From NCBI GenBank assembly GCA_030584065.1, contig CP129489.1, positions 1,264,640 to 1,328,639 on the forward strand: a DNA stretch of 64,000 bases, given 5' to 3'. Positions 1-7,760 of the stretch are shown here, piece after piece (position 1 is the stretch's first letter; every line of letters begins with the position of its first letter). Both the position numbers and the translations under genes were made by a program. The notes under the pieces were generated by a model. The model was not told the DNA's origin. It ran no database searches and saw only the letters and a program-made list of their open reading frames with translations. Source of the DNA: Flavobacteriales bacterium. Lineage in GTDB: Bacteria > Bacteroidota > Bacteroidia > Flavobacteriales_F > PHOS-HE28.

Positions 1-753
1 GCCGAAGGGTTCGATGGGCTGAACCGGGCGCTCTGGCCCGTCCTCGGTCGAACGGCGTTCCATTGGGCGGATGAGCGGGTAGGCGACCTCGGCCTGGCAG
101 GCGTCGCGCACCTTGCGCGCACGGACCTGGAAGGTGCCCTGGACAGCGGTCGCCTCATTCGCGCCTTGCTGGCGCGCGTCGCGGAAGCCGGCATCCTTGT
201 GCGCACGAATGCAGGCGTGGTAGCCTTCGAAGAGAGCACGGCGGAGGTGCTCCTTCGCCTATCGGATGGCTCAGCGCTGGCCTCTGAACAGGTGCTGGTG
301 GCCACCAATGGCTTCACACCGCAGCTGCTCCCGCACCTCGATGTGGTGCCGGCACGGGGCCAGGTGCTACTCACCGCACCGCTGCAAGGGCTGCGGCTGA
401 AGGGCACCTTCCACCTTGATGAGGGCTTCTACTACTTCCGGGACTGCGAAGGCGGCGTGCTGCTAGGCGGCGGCCGTAACCTCGATTTCGCCAGCGAGCG
501 CACGGCCGAGGAGGGGACAACGCCCCTCATCCAGGAAGCCTTGGAACAGCTGCTGCGCGAGACGATCATCCCCGGCACGCCCTTCACCATCACCCGGCGC
601 TGGAGCGGCACGATGGCCTTCGGATCTGGATCCAAATCACCGCTTGTGGAGCGGCTCAGCGACCGATTGGGCGTGGCCGTGCGCTTGGGCGGCATGGGCG
701 TGGCCATCGGCATCCGTGTGGCACGACGTGCCACGGAGCTCATGGCGCGCTGA
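1..753 (+). CDS. FAD-dependent oxidoreductase (DAO family), 5' truncated
   Basis: The reading frame is open from the first base of the window, so the N-terminal FAD-binding GxGxxG motif lies outside; 250 residues are visible. What remains fits the DAO-type amine/amino-acid oxidase fold: a VLVATNGFTPQLLP segment (a strand ending at the flavin, followed by the substrate lid), a central region with GFYYFRDCEGGVLLGGG, and a C-terminal LGGMGVAIGIRVARRATEL helix that in this family closes over the FAD. The substrate cannot be told from the sequence; small amines or imino acids are usual for the family. The stop codon lies 12 bases from the stop of the convergent aminotransferase gene, with no visible terminator between them. 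Confidence 0.8.
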   Translation, partial: AEGFDGLNRALWPVLGRTAFHWADERVGDLGLAGVAHLARTDLEGALDSGRLIRALLARVAEAGILVRTNAGVVAFEESTAEVLLRLSDGSALASEQVLVATNGFTPQLLPHLDVVPARGQVLLTAPLQGLRLKGTFHLDEGFYYFRDCEGGVLLGGGRNLDFASERTAEEGTTPLIQEALEQLLRETIIPGTPFTITRRWSGTMAFGSGSKSPLVERLSDRLGVAVRLGGMGVAIGIRVARRATELMAR

Positions 754-765
754 ATGCGTCAGGGT

Positions 766-1971
766 TCACACCACCATCCCGTCCATCACCCTCTTCACCG
801 CCTCCTCCACCTTGATATGGAACCCATCGAGTTCCTCCTCCGTCCACGTCACACGGATGTTGAAGCTCACCAAGCGGCTGATCACCGCATCGCTCTTCGA
901 GAAGGTCATCGTCTTGAGGTCCTGCGGCAGGCCGAGCTCGTGCGCCACCAGCCTGTAGGGCATGCGCAGGTGCTTGATGTGGTCCCACTGCTTGATGTAG
1001 TGGTACATGTTGTTGAACCAGTACATGGTGCCGATTCCCTGCGCACCCAGCTCCTTGTGCAGCGCGAAGGCCGCGTCGGCGCTGGGAAGAAGCAGGTGGA
1101 AGAAAGTGGCGCTGTCACCGGCATCGTCGCACTGCTTGCGGAAGGCCAGGCCGGGGATCTTGCCGAGGCGTTCCTGGATGATGGCCTTGTGCGCACGCTG
1201 CTTCGCGACCATCATCGGCAGCTTGCGGCTCTGCGCCAGACCGATTGCCGCGTTGATCTCGCCGATGCGGAAGTTGGTGCCCATGATGGGGTGCTTCTCC
1301 ATGCCGCGGTTCTCGCCCTCGTGGTTGTGGCCGTGGTCGCTCATGTACTCGGCGGTCTTCAGCAGCTGCTCGTCGTTGCTGATGATCACGCCGCCCTCGC
1401 CGCAGGTGGCGATCTTGAAGAAATCGAAGCTGAAGCTGCCCATTTTGCCGAAGAGGCCGAGGTGGGTGCCCTTGTAGGTGGCGCCGAGCGCCTGGGCGGT
1501 GTCCTCGATGAGCATGATGTTCTTCTCCCTGCACACGGCGAGGATGCCGTCGATGTCGGCCGCGGCCCCGCACATGTGCACCAGCAGCACGGCCTTGGTC
1601 TTCGACGTGCACGCGTTGCGGATGCCCTCGGCGCTGAGGCAGAGGGTCTCGTCGATCTCGGCGAACACGGGGATGGCGCCGGCGAGCAGCACCGCCTCGA
1701 TGGTGGCCACGAAGGTGAAGGGCGGCACAATCACATGATCGCCATAGCCCACGCCGCAGGCCGCGAGCATGCTGCTCACCGCCGTGCTGCCGCTGCTCAC
1801 CGCCAGGGCGTGCTTCGCCCCGGTGAACTTCGCGATCTCGGCCTCGAACTCCTTCGCCTTCCAGATGCCCTTGCGCTGGGCGTCGTGGTTGTAGCGGAAC
1901 AGGACGCCGGTGTTCAGGACGTCCATCACCTCCTTGCGTTCCTCTTCGCCGAAAAGCTCCGTGCCGGGCAT
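766..1971 (-). CDS. DegT/DnrJ/EryC1/StrS sugar aminotransferase (KdnA-like)
   Basis: 401-residue PLP-dependent aminotransferase of the DegT family, which aminates nucleotide- or keto-sugars for surface glycans. The Schiff-base lysine is K185 in FDFFKIATCGEGG and the PLP-ring aspartate is D156 in LIEDTAQA; the SSGSTAV loop near residues 58-64 binds the phosphate. The N-terminus (MPGTELFGEEE then GVLFRY) and HGHNHEG..HPIMGTNFRIGEINAA resemble, from memory, the subfamily that includes KdnA, which makes 8-amino-3,8-dideoxy-octulosonate (Kdo8N) in Shewanella. That would imply modification of the lipopolysaccharide core sugar. The usual partner KdnB, an iron-type alcohol dehydrogenase, is not in the window; the divergent neighbour is instead an SDR. 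The family call is firm, the substrate is a guess. Confidence 0.88.
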   Translation of the reverse strand: MPGTELFGEEERKEVMDVLNTGVLFRYNHDAQRKGIWKAKEFEAEIAKFTGAKHALAVSSGSTAVSSMLAACGVGYGDHVIVPPFTFVATIEAVLLAGAIPVFAEIDETLCLSAEGIRNACTSKTKAVLLVHMCGAAADIDGILAVCREKNIMLIEDTAQALGATYKGTHLGLFGKMGSFSFDFFKIATCGEGGVIISNDEQLLKTAEYMSDHGHNHEGENRGMEKHPIMGTNFRIGEINAAIGLAQSRKLPMMVAKQRAHKAIIQERLGKIPGLAFRKQCDDAGDSATFFHLLLPSADAAFALHKELGAQGIGTMYWFNNMYHYIKQWDHIKHLRMPYRLVAHELGLPQDLKTMTFSKSDAVISRLVSFNIRVTWTEEELDGFHIKVEEAVKRVMDGMVV

Positions 1972-1993
1972 ATGCGGTTGTGTTAAAGGACGA

Positions 1994-2001
1994 CAAAAGT
2001 A
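1994..2001 (-). promoter_or_regulatory. -7 promoter box TACTTTTG for the DegT aminotransferase
   Basis: Exact match to the Bacteroidetes TAnnTTTG box on the minus strand. It ends 22 bases before the ATG at 1971, which predicts a leader of about 18 bases. Confidence 0.6.
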
Positions 2002-2055
2002 CAGCCCGGACCGCGCCAGGGTGACGATCGTCAGAAGCCCGCCTATGCTGGTCGA

Positions 2056-2063
2056 TACCTTGG
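2056..2063 (+). promoter_or_regulatory. -7 promoter box TACCTTGG upstream of SDR
   Basis: One mismatch to TAnnTTTG. It would give a leader of about 43 bases before the ATG at 2111, longer than most in this window; a 15-codon open frame starts directly after it at 2064. Confidence 0.4.
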
Positions 2064-2110
2064 ATGCACATTCACGAACAGATTGCTAACGACCGAATAA
2101 ACCCATATTG

Positions 2111-2863
2111 ATGAGCACAATGAAGAACAAGGTGGCCCTGGTGACCGGGGCCGGATCGGGCATCGGCGAAGCCTGTGTGATGGCCTTTGCGCGGGAAGGC
2201 GCCAAGGTGGTGCTGAGCGATATCGTGGGCGAGGACGCCGACCGTGTACTCAAAGCCGTGCAAGAACTAGGCGGCGAAGGCACCGTGGTGCGCAGCGACG
2301 TGAGCCGTGCCATGGACAACGAGCACCAGGTGGCGATTGCCCTGCAAGCCTATGGCCGCTTGGACATCGCGGTGAACAACGCGGGCATCGGCGGTCCAGC
2401 CGCACCCACCGGGGAATATCCGCTTGACGGCTGGGAACAGGTGATCGGGGTGAACCTGAACGGCGTGTTCTACGGCATGCGGTACCAGATCCCGGCCATG
2501 CTGAAGACCGGTGGCGGCAGCATCATCAACATGAGCTCCATCCTGGGCCAGGTGGGCTTTGCCTACAGCAGTGCCTACGTGGCCGCCAAGCATGCCGTGG
2601 TGGGCCTCACCAAGAACGCCGCCATGGAGTACGCCGCCCAAGGCATCCGGGTGAACAGCGTGGGACCGGGCTTCATCCGGACACCGTTGCTGGACAAGCA
2701 CCTGACCGAGGAACAGCTCGCCAGCATCGCAGCGCTGCACCCCATCGGCCGCTTGGGTCGTGCCGAGGAGGTGGCCGAACTGGTGCTCTGGCTCGCGAGC
2801 GACAAGGCCAGCTTCGTCACCGGCAGCTACTACGCGGTGGACGGTGGATATCTGACGCGCTGA
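2111..2863 (+). CDS. SDR family NAD(P)-dependent oxidoreductase
   Basis: Classical short-chain dehydrogenase/reductase of 250 residues, the normal length. Visible motifs in order: TGAGSGIG near residue 12 (cofactor loop), NNAGIGG in the middle (stabilises the central sheet), a serine then YVAAK (catalytic Ser-Tyr-Lys), and a PGFIRTP loop after the active site. The C-terminal SFVTGSYYAVDGGYLTR is typical of the glucose-1-dehydrogenase/FabG-like group. A TTG at 2108 is in frame, but ATG at 2111 is preferred. It is divergent from the sugar aminotransferase with 139 bases between; whether it supplies a keto-sugar to that enzyme is only an inference. The substrate is unknown. Confidence 0.88.
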   Translation: MSTMKNKVALVTGAGSGIGEACVMAFAREGAKVVLSDIVGEDADRVLKAVQELGGEGTVVRSDVSRAMDNEHQVAIALQAYGRLDIAVNNAGIGGPAAPTGEYPLDGWEQVIGVNLNGVFYGMRYQIPAMLKTGGGSIINMSSILGQVGFAYSSAYVAAKHAVVGLTKNAAMEYAAQGIRVNSVGPGFIRTPLLDKHLTEEQLASIAALHPIGRLGRAEEVAELVLWLASDKASFVTGSYYAVDGGYLTR

Positions 2864-2927
2864 GCCCAGGTGTCAAGAAGGGAGGCTGGAGAACGATCAG
2901 CGGATACTACGCGGGATAAGGCCCCGT

Positions 2928-2935
2928 TACTTTTC
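2928..2935 (+). promoter_or_regulatory. -7 promoter box TACTTTTC, leaderless arrangement
   Basis: The box ends three bases before the ATG at 2939, so the transcript should begin at or next to the start codon. This supports 2939 over the more upstream in-frame ATG at 2870. Confidence 0.5.
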
Positions 2936-2938
2936 CCG

Positions 2939-3910
2939 ATGCGGCAGATGCCCTCTTCCCTTCTTGTCTGTGGTTTGGTGCTCATCGCGCAGCATGCCAT
3001 CGCCCAAGGCTGCAGCGATGCCGGCGTTTGCACGGCCGGACCGATCGTCGAGATCCCCGTGCTGACCGACTCCACCAGCACCGAGAAAGAGCCCCGTCAC
3101 TATGCCCGGATGACGTTCAGCTATGCCATCGGCGAGCGATCGACCACGGTGCTGCAGGTGATCCCGGAGGTCGGATTCGGCATCACCAATCGCTGGGGGG
3201 TGCAGTTGCGCGTGCCGTACATGAGCATCGAGGGCGACCTCGGCAGCAACAGCGGCGTGGGCGACCCCGTGCTCACCACGTCCTACGCATTCATCAAGGA
3301 GGACCAGAGGCGGCTGGACGCGATGGTGGGCGTGAAGCTGAACTCCGGCAACGCGGACGACCCCTTGGAGGGCACGTCCACTGCAATGACCACGCGAAGC
3401 CTGCCCATGCCCTACCAGACCAGTTTGGGCACCACCGACCTGCTCGTTGGCGTGAACTACCGCCACAAGCGGTGGACCGGCGCCCTGGCCTGGCAGCATG
3501 TGCTGGTGCACCAGAACAAGAACGACTACCTCCATCTCAACTGGCTGGATAACGCCGTTGGCCGCGCCTACTTCGAAAGCGCCGGCCTGGAGCGCGCGGA
3601 CGACGCGGTGGCCCGGCTGCTCTATGCGATCCCCATCGGCAAGCTCACCATCCAGCCGGGCATCCTGGCCATCATGCACCTGGGCCAGGATACGCGGGAG
3701 CGGCCGCTCACCTTCGACAGAAGCGAACGGATCGCGATCGAGGGATCCGAAGGCCTCACGCTCAACCTCACCGCCGACCTCCGCTACAAGCTGAGCTCCT
3801 CCTGGTGGCTGGAGGCATCGGCAGGTGCGCCTTCGGTGGTGCGGGAAGTGCGGCCGGACGGGCTGACCCGGGCCTTGGTGGCCAACGTGGGCCTGCGCTT
3901 CGCGTTCTGA
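2939..3910 (+). CDS. outer-membrane beta-barrel protein (phenol_MetA_deg-like)
   Basis: 323 residues beginning with a signal peptide (MRQMPSSLLVCGLVLIAQ, predicted cut after AIAQ). The rest reads as alternating beta strands with aromatic belts, and the chain ends in GLRFAF, the terminal phenylalanine expected for a barrel inserted by BamA. The stretch VPYMSIEGDLGSN..GVGDPVLTTSYAF is characteristic of the putative MetA-pathway (phenol_MetA_deg) barrel family, often annotated as a transporter. Residues DSTSTEKEPRHYARM just after the signal peptide look like a linker. Substrate unknown. The start is chosen because the signal peptide begins here and the promoter box sits directly upstream. It follows the SDR by about 75 bases. 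Confidence 0.65.
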   Translation: MRQMPSSLLVCGLVLIAQHAIAQGCSDAGVCTAGPIVEIPVLTDSTSTEKEPRHYARMTFSYAIGERSTTVLQVIPEVGFGITNRWGVQLRVPYMSIEGDLGSNSGVGDPVLTTSYAFIKEDQRRLDAMVGVKLNSGNADDPLEGTSTAMTTRSLPMPYQTSLGTTDLLVGVNYRHKRWTGALAWQHVLVHQNKNDYLHLNWLDNAVGRAYFESAGLERADDAVARLLYAIPIGKLTIQPGILAIMHLGQDTRERPLTFDRSERIAIEGSEGLTLNLTADLRYKLSSSWWLEASAGAPSVVREVRPDGLTRALVANVGLRFAF

Positions 3911-3917
3911 GCCCGCT

Positions 3918-3925
3918 TACCTTGG
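3918..3925 (+). promoter_or_regulatory. -7 promoter box TACCTTGG before the GH38 gene
   Basis: Four bases separate the box from the GTG start at 3930, so the mRNA is predicted to begin essentially at the start codon. Confidence 0.5.
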
Positions 3926-3929
3926 TGGA

Positions 3930-6668
3930 GTGAGGCTCCCCGCTCTTCTTGCAGCACTGCTGCTGATCATGGGCACGCATGCCCAGGTCGACCTGCCCGT
4001 CTTCGGCAAGCAGCAGGTGATCAACGGCTACGCGAAGGACATCGAAGGCGAGGTCCTCTCCTACTTCAGCGTGTACCCCGAGCATGCGACCACGGCCTTG
4101 CTGACTCGCTGCACGGATGGGACGAAGGCGATCGCATGGGAAACCGCCGCTGTGCCCTTCTATCCACAGGACGAGAACATCCCCTACTACTACTTCAGCT
4201 GGATCGCCGCGCACAACAGCACCACCAGTGGCGGTAATCGGAACTTCGATCTTTTCATTGGAGATGAAAAGGTGCTCACGTTCACTACGCACCATTCAAC
4301 CCAGCCGCAAAGCTGGCAGGTGGACACGGTGGACGGAGTGGCGCTGGTGTTCGAATTCTCGAAGGCTGACCGACACGGCGATGCACACGGCTTTGCGCAT
4401 TTACGCGTTCCCCGGAAGTACATAACGCCCGGCAAGCCGCTGCGGCTGAAGGTGGTGGGCCATGCCCAGAACAGCCCGGACTGGTTCATGACCTTCCGGT
4501 ACACCTTCGAGGAGAAGGTGGAGGTGGACGTATTGCCGTTCGTGTATCGCGACTCAAAGCTTCCAATGCAGCCTGCGCAATTCACCGTGATGCACTTCGG
4601 CGAACCTACTGAACTCGAAGTGCGCCTTACTGGGGTAGCGCCCACCAAGCATCAGATCAAGAATGGACTGAACGTGTTCGAGACCCCAGTGCATGTCTCA
4701 CCGTTGACTCCCGCAATCATGTTTCCAGAGGACCGAGCGGCACATCGTGCTCCAATTAGGGCGCAGGCTTCTTTGTCCAATCGTCCGGTACTGGACACAA
4801 CGATTCTTGTCCGTCTCGCACCCCACCGCGACATCCACCTTGTCCACCACAGCCACACCGACATCGGCTACAGCCACCTGCAGGCCGAAGTGGAGGTGAT
4901 CCAGAACAACAACATCTGGAAGGCGCTGGAGCTGATCGACCGCACCAAGGACTATCCCGAAGACAGCCGCTTCGTGTGGAACGTGGAGAGCCTCTGGGCC
5001 GTGGAGAATTTCCTGGGCAAGTGCAGTGAGGCGGACAAGCAACGCTTCATCGCGGCGGTGAAGAGCGGCAGCATCGCCCTCAGCGCGAACTACGCGAACA
5101 TCCTCACCGGCCTCTGCACGCCCGAGGAGATGCACTGGATCGTGGAGTACGCCGATTCGCTGCGGAAGTGGTATGACCTGCCGATCACCATGGCGATGCA
5201 GACGGACATCCCCGGCATGAGCTGGAGCATGGTGGACGCCTACGCCGCGCATGGCATCCGCCACCTGAGCCAGGGGCCGAACTACATCCCCGACATGCCC
5301 GACGGCGGCGACCGCATCGGCAGCACCCTGCGCGAGCAGGGCGACAAGCCCTACTGGTGGAAGGGCACCACCGGCAAGGACAGCATCCTGGTGTGGACAG
5401 CCGGCCAAGGCTACGGCGGCTGGCACGGGTACACCGCCGGGGCGATCAAGGAGCGCGGCACGCGGAAGATCGCCGCCTACATGAACGACCTGGCCGAGAA
5501 GGGCTATCCCTACGACATGGTGCAGTGGCGCTACAACATCGTGAGCGACAACGGCCCGGTGGACAGCACCCTCAGCGACTTCGTGCGCGAATGGAACGAG
5601 AAGTATGCCTCACCGCGGCTGATCATCTCGAACGTGGGCGATATGATGGCGCAGTGCGACCGGGAGTACGGCAAGCAGATCCCCACCTGGAGCGGTGACT
5701 TCACGCCCTATTGGGAGGATGGCGCGTACAGCACGGCGAAGGAGGAAGGCGAAGTGCGTGTGCTCAGCGCACGACTTTCCAACCTGATCGATGCGGCCAA
5801 GATCCTGAACAAGCCCATCGACCCGCACCTGCTCTACCGCGCCAAGCGCAGCATCGTGATGTGGCACGAGCACACCTGGGGCGCTTGGTGCAGCATCAGC
5901 GATCCGGATGCGCACTTCACCACCGACCAATGGCGGGTGAAGAAGGCGTTCGCGGATAGTGCGGGGTGGTATGTGGATGCGATTGAAAGAACGCTCTCCT
6001 CCGGGCAAGCTCCGATTAAGGAGGAGAAGCAGGCATCAGTTCTTAGGATTCCTGAGGATGATGCGTTCAGGTGTTGGAAAGTCAATGGACTCGATCCCAA
6101 GAGTTTCATCACGACGTCCCCCATGGAGTTGAAATTCGAGAAAGAAGAAGATGGAGTGGTTCACCGTCGATATCAGATTGAATACACGCCGACGCGGACC
6201 AAAGAATCACTTCATATCTCCATTCCGATCCAGATCCCCAACGCCACCGTCCGCATCGGCATCGGCGATACCTGCGTAACGCCCGAGAGCGGCCGCATCC
6301 CCGGCAGCAACAACGACTTCTTCTGCGTCCAGCGTTGGATCGACGTGAGCAACGACAGCATGGGCGTCACCATCGTATGCCCACAAGGCGCGATATGGGA
6401 GGTCGGCGAAATGGTGGACGAGCGCAAGGTGAACCCCGGCAAGGGCACCAACCCGGAGTACTACAAGGCCTGGAAGACCGAGGCGAAGAGCAGCAGCACC
6501 ATCTACCTCTACGTCCTCAACAACTACTGGCACACCAACTTCAAGGCCGACCAGGAAGGACCGATCACCTTCGACCTCTACCTGAAGATGCACGGGCCGT
6601 TCAAGCTGGAGGAGGCCAGGCGCTTCGGGCTGGAGATGACGAGGCCGTTGATCACGTGGTGGAAGTAG
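3930..6668 (+). CDS. glycoside hydrolase family 38-type alpha-mannosidase-like protein
   Basis: 912-residue secreted protein with a GTG start and signal peptide (MRLPALLAALLLIMGTHAQ). Residues about 1-290 form an N-terminal beta-rich region. The GH38-type catalytic barrel begins at about residue 303 with HHSHTDIGYSH, the His-x-Asp zinc site of the family. MQTDIPGMSW near residue 426 carries the candidate nucleophile aspartate D426, and WHEHTWGAW near residue 650 supplies further zinc-site histidines. A beta-sandwich C-terminal region follows. Closest in style to the DUF5054/GH38-like proteins of Bacteroidetes, which trim mannose-containing glycans; activity on alpha-mannosides is inferred from the fold. 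It stands alone, with its own promoter box and a MITE-like repeat just after the stop. Confidence 0.82.
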   Translation: MRLPALLAALLLIMGTHAQVDLPVFGKQQVINGYAKDIEGEVLSYFSVYPEHATTALLTRCTDGTKAIAWETAAVPFYPQDENIPYYYFSWIAAHNSTTSGGNRNFDLFIGDEKVLTFTTHHSTQPQSWQVDTVDGVALVFEFSKADRHGDAHGFAHLRVPRKYITPGKPLRLKVVGHAQNSPDWFMTFRYTFEEKVEVDVLPFVYRDSKLPMQPAQFTVMHFGEPTELEVRLTGVAPTKHQIKNGLNVFETPVHVSPLTPAIMFPEDRAAHRAPIRAQASLSNRPVLDTTILVRLAPHRDIHLVHHSHTDIGYSHLQAEVEVIQNNNIWKALELIDRTKDYPEDSRFVWNVESLWAVENFLGKCSEADKQRFIAAVKSGSIALSANYANILTGLCTPEEMHWIVEYADSLRKWYDLPITMAMQTDIPGMSWSMVDAYAAHGIRHLSQGPNYIPDMPDGGDRIGSTLREQGDKPYWWKGTTGKDSILVWTAGQGYGGWHGYTAGAIKERGTRKIAAYMNDLAEKGYPYDMVQWRYNIVSDNGPVDSTLSDFVREWNEKYASPRLIISNVGDMMAQCDREYGKQIPTWSGDFTPYWEDGAYSTAKEEGEVRVLSARLSNLIDAAKILNKPIDPHLLYRAKRSIVMWHEHTWGAWCSISDPDAHFTTDQWRVKKAFADSAGWYVDAIERTLSSGQAPIKEEKQASVLRIPEDDAFRCWKVNGLDPKSFITTSPMELKFEKEEDGVVHRRYQIEYTPTRTKESLHISIPIQIPNATVRIGIGDTCVTPESGRIPGSNNDFFCVQRWIDVSNDSMGVTIVCPQGAIWEVGEMVDERKVNPGKGTNPEYYKAWKTEAKSSSTIYLYVLNNYWHTNFKADQEGPITFDLYLKMHGPFKLEEARRFGLEMTRPLITWWK

Positions 6669-6838
6669 GAGAAACGCAGAGGCGCAGAGGGCGCGGAGGA
6701 ACGCGGAGAGTAACGGCTGAGGCGTGCAGCGCATCGGGAGATGAGGTCCGAGCGGGAACATTCGCATCCAGGCGGATCGGGAGTGATTGATGTTCCAACT
6801 CAGCGCCTCTCTGCGCCCTCTGCGCCTCTGCGTTGAAC
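6669..6838. repeat. MITE-like inverted repeat built from CGCAGAGG units
   Basis: The left arm (6674-6710) and right arm (6796-6835) are near-perfect reverse complements. The first 22 bases of the arms, starting AACGCAGAGGCGCAG, are identical, then they diverge. The arms consist of short tandem CGCAGAGG/CGCGGAGG units and enclose about 85 bases of unrelated sequence. Similar dispersed elements, recognisable from the peptide NAEAQRAQRGAE when translated, occur between genes in many environmental genomes. No transposase is present. The right arm abuts the promoter box of the next gene. Confidence 0.65.
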
Positions 6839-6841
6839 TGC

Positions 6842-6849
6842 GACCTTTG
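6842..6849 (+). promoter_or_regulatory. -7-like box GACCTTTG for the SUI1/YciH gene
   Basis: Differs from TAnnTTTG only in its first base and lies five bases before the ATG at 6855. It begins only a few bases after the right arm of the inverted repeat. Confidence 0.4.
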
Positions 6850-6854
6850 GCCCC

Positions 6855-7187
6855 ATGAAGAAGCGCCCACCCAGCGGCCTTGGTGGCTTGGTCTACAGCA
6901 CCAACAAGAACCTGAGCACGGCACGTGAGCCCGCCACCCTGCCCCCGCCCCAGCAGGACCTCCGCATCCACCTTGACCGGCTGAAGGGCAACAAGGAGGT
7001 GACGCGCATCGTGGGCTTCGTGGGCAAGCCCGGCGACCTGGACGACCTGGGCCGCGCGCTGAAGAGCAAGTGCGGCGTGGGCGGCAACACCAAGGACGGC
7101 GTGATCCTGCTCCAGGGCGATCACCGCGACAAGGTGCTGGCCTACCTGACGGAGAAGGGCTACAAGGCGAAGAAGGCGGGCGGCTGA
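6855..7187 (+). CDS. yciH: translation initiation factor SUI1/YciH family (eIF1 homologue)
   Basis: 110 residues, the size of bacterial YciH. The conserved SUI1 core is easy to see: [26 protein letters not shown], then [23 protein letters not shown], ending [13 protein letters not shown]. The basic CGVGG..KDG loop is the part that contacts the decoding region of the 30S subunit in eIF1. Bacterial members are thought to tune start-codon fidelity but are not essential. An N-terminal tail of about 35 residues ([16 protein letters not shown]) is usual in Bacteroidetes. It may be of interest in a genome with near-leaderless mRNAs, but no functional link is shown. The next gene follows 42 bases later. 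Confidence 0.9.
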   Translation: MKKRPPSGLGGLVYSTNKNLSTAREPATLPPPQQDLRIHLDRLKGNKEVTRIVGFVGKPGDLDDLGRALKSKCGVGGNTKDGVILLQGDHRDKVLAYLTEKGYKAKKAGG

Positions 7188-7202
7188 TCATGCACTTGTA
7201 CC

Positions 7203-7221
7203 GTCGACCCCAAGGGTCGAC
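7203..7221 (+). repeat. perfect 8-bp stem-loop just upstream of a start codon
   Basis: GTCGACCC and GGGTCGAC flank a three-base CAA loop. The hairpin ends eight bases before the ATG at 7230 and has no T-run after it, so it is not a classic terminator. It could mask the ribosome landing site of the downstream gene or act as an mRNA processing/stability signal. Confidence 0.6.
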
Positions 7222-7229
7222 ACTTGACC

Positions 7230-7760
7230 ATGGCCAAGAATCCCGCTGCCAAGACCTACCGCTTCACCGCTCCGCTGGAGAAGATGAACGCGCAGATGGC
7301 CTTCACGTACGTGGAAGTGCCCATCGATGTGGTGCAGGAGTTCGGCACCAAGGGACGCGTGCGGGTGCTGGGCACGGTGAACGGCGTGGCGGTGGACCGC
7401 GCGCTGATGCCGCAGAAGAGCGGGGTGCACATCATCATCCTGGGCGGCGACATCCGCAGGGCGGCCAAGCTCAAGCGCGTGGGCGACCCGGTCCACGTGG
7501 AGTTCTGGAAGCACCCCAACCCGGATGAACTGGACCTGCCGGAAGCGCTGGCCGAGACGCTGGACTTCATGCCGGAGATGAAGGCCGCCTGGGAGAGGCT
7601 CACCCCTGGCATGAAGCGCAGCATGTGCTACTGGGTAGGCAGCGCCAAGACCGCGCCCACACAGGCCAAGCGTGTGGCCGAATTGCTGCGTCGCTTCGAG
7701 GCTGGCGACTTCCAGGTTGGCAAGGGCCCATCCAAGGAGTCGGCTAAACGCAAGGGATAA
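7230..7760 (+). CDS. DUF1905 / YdeI-OmdA domain protein
   Basis: 176 residues. The N-terminal half (AKTYRFTAPLEKMNAQMAFTYVEVP..FGTKGRVRVLGTVNG) is the DUF1905 beta-barrel, with the usual MPQKSGVHIIILGGDIRR and GDPVHVEFW strands. The C-terminal half (LPEALAETLDFMPEMKAAWERLTPGMKRSMCYWVGSAKT..RVAELLRRF) is the helical YdeI/OmpD-associated domain. Proteins of this pair are widespread in Bacteroidetes; the bacteriocin-protection name is inherited from weak data and the molecular function is unknown. The start at 7230 (MAKNPAAK) is preferred to the in-frame TTG at 7224. A stem-loop sits directly before the start. A second protein with the same C-terminal domain lies at 23351-23950. Confidence 0.85.
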   Translation: MAKNPAAKTYRFTAPLEKMNAQMAFTYVEVPIDVVQEFGTKGRVRVLGTVNGVAVDRALMPQKSGVHIIILGGDIRRAAKLKRVGDPVHVEFWKHPNPDELDLPEALAETLDFMPEMKAAWERLTPGMKRSMCYWVGSAKTAPTQAKRVAELLRRFEAGDFQVGKGPSKESAKRKG

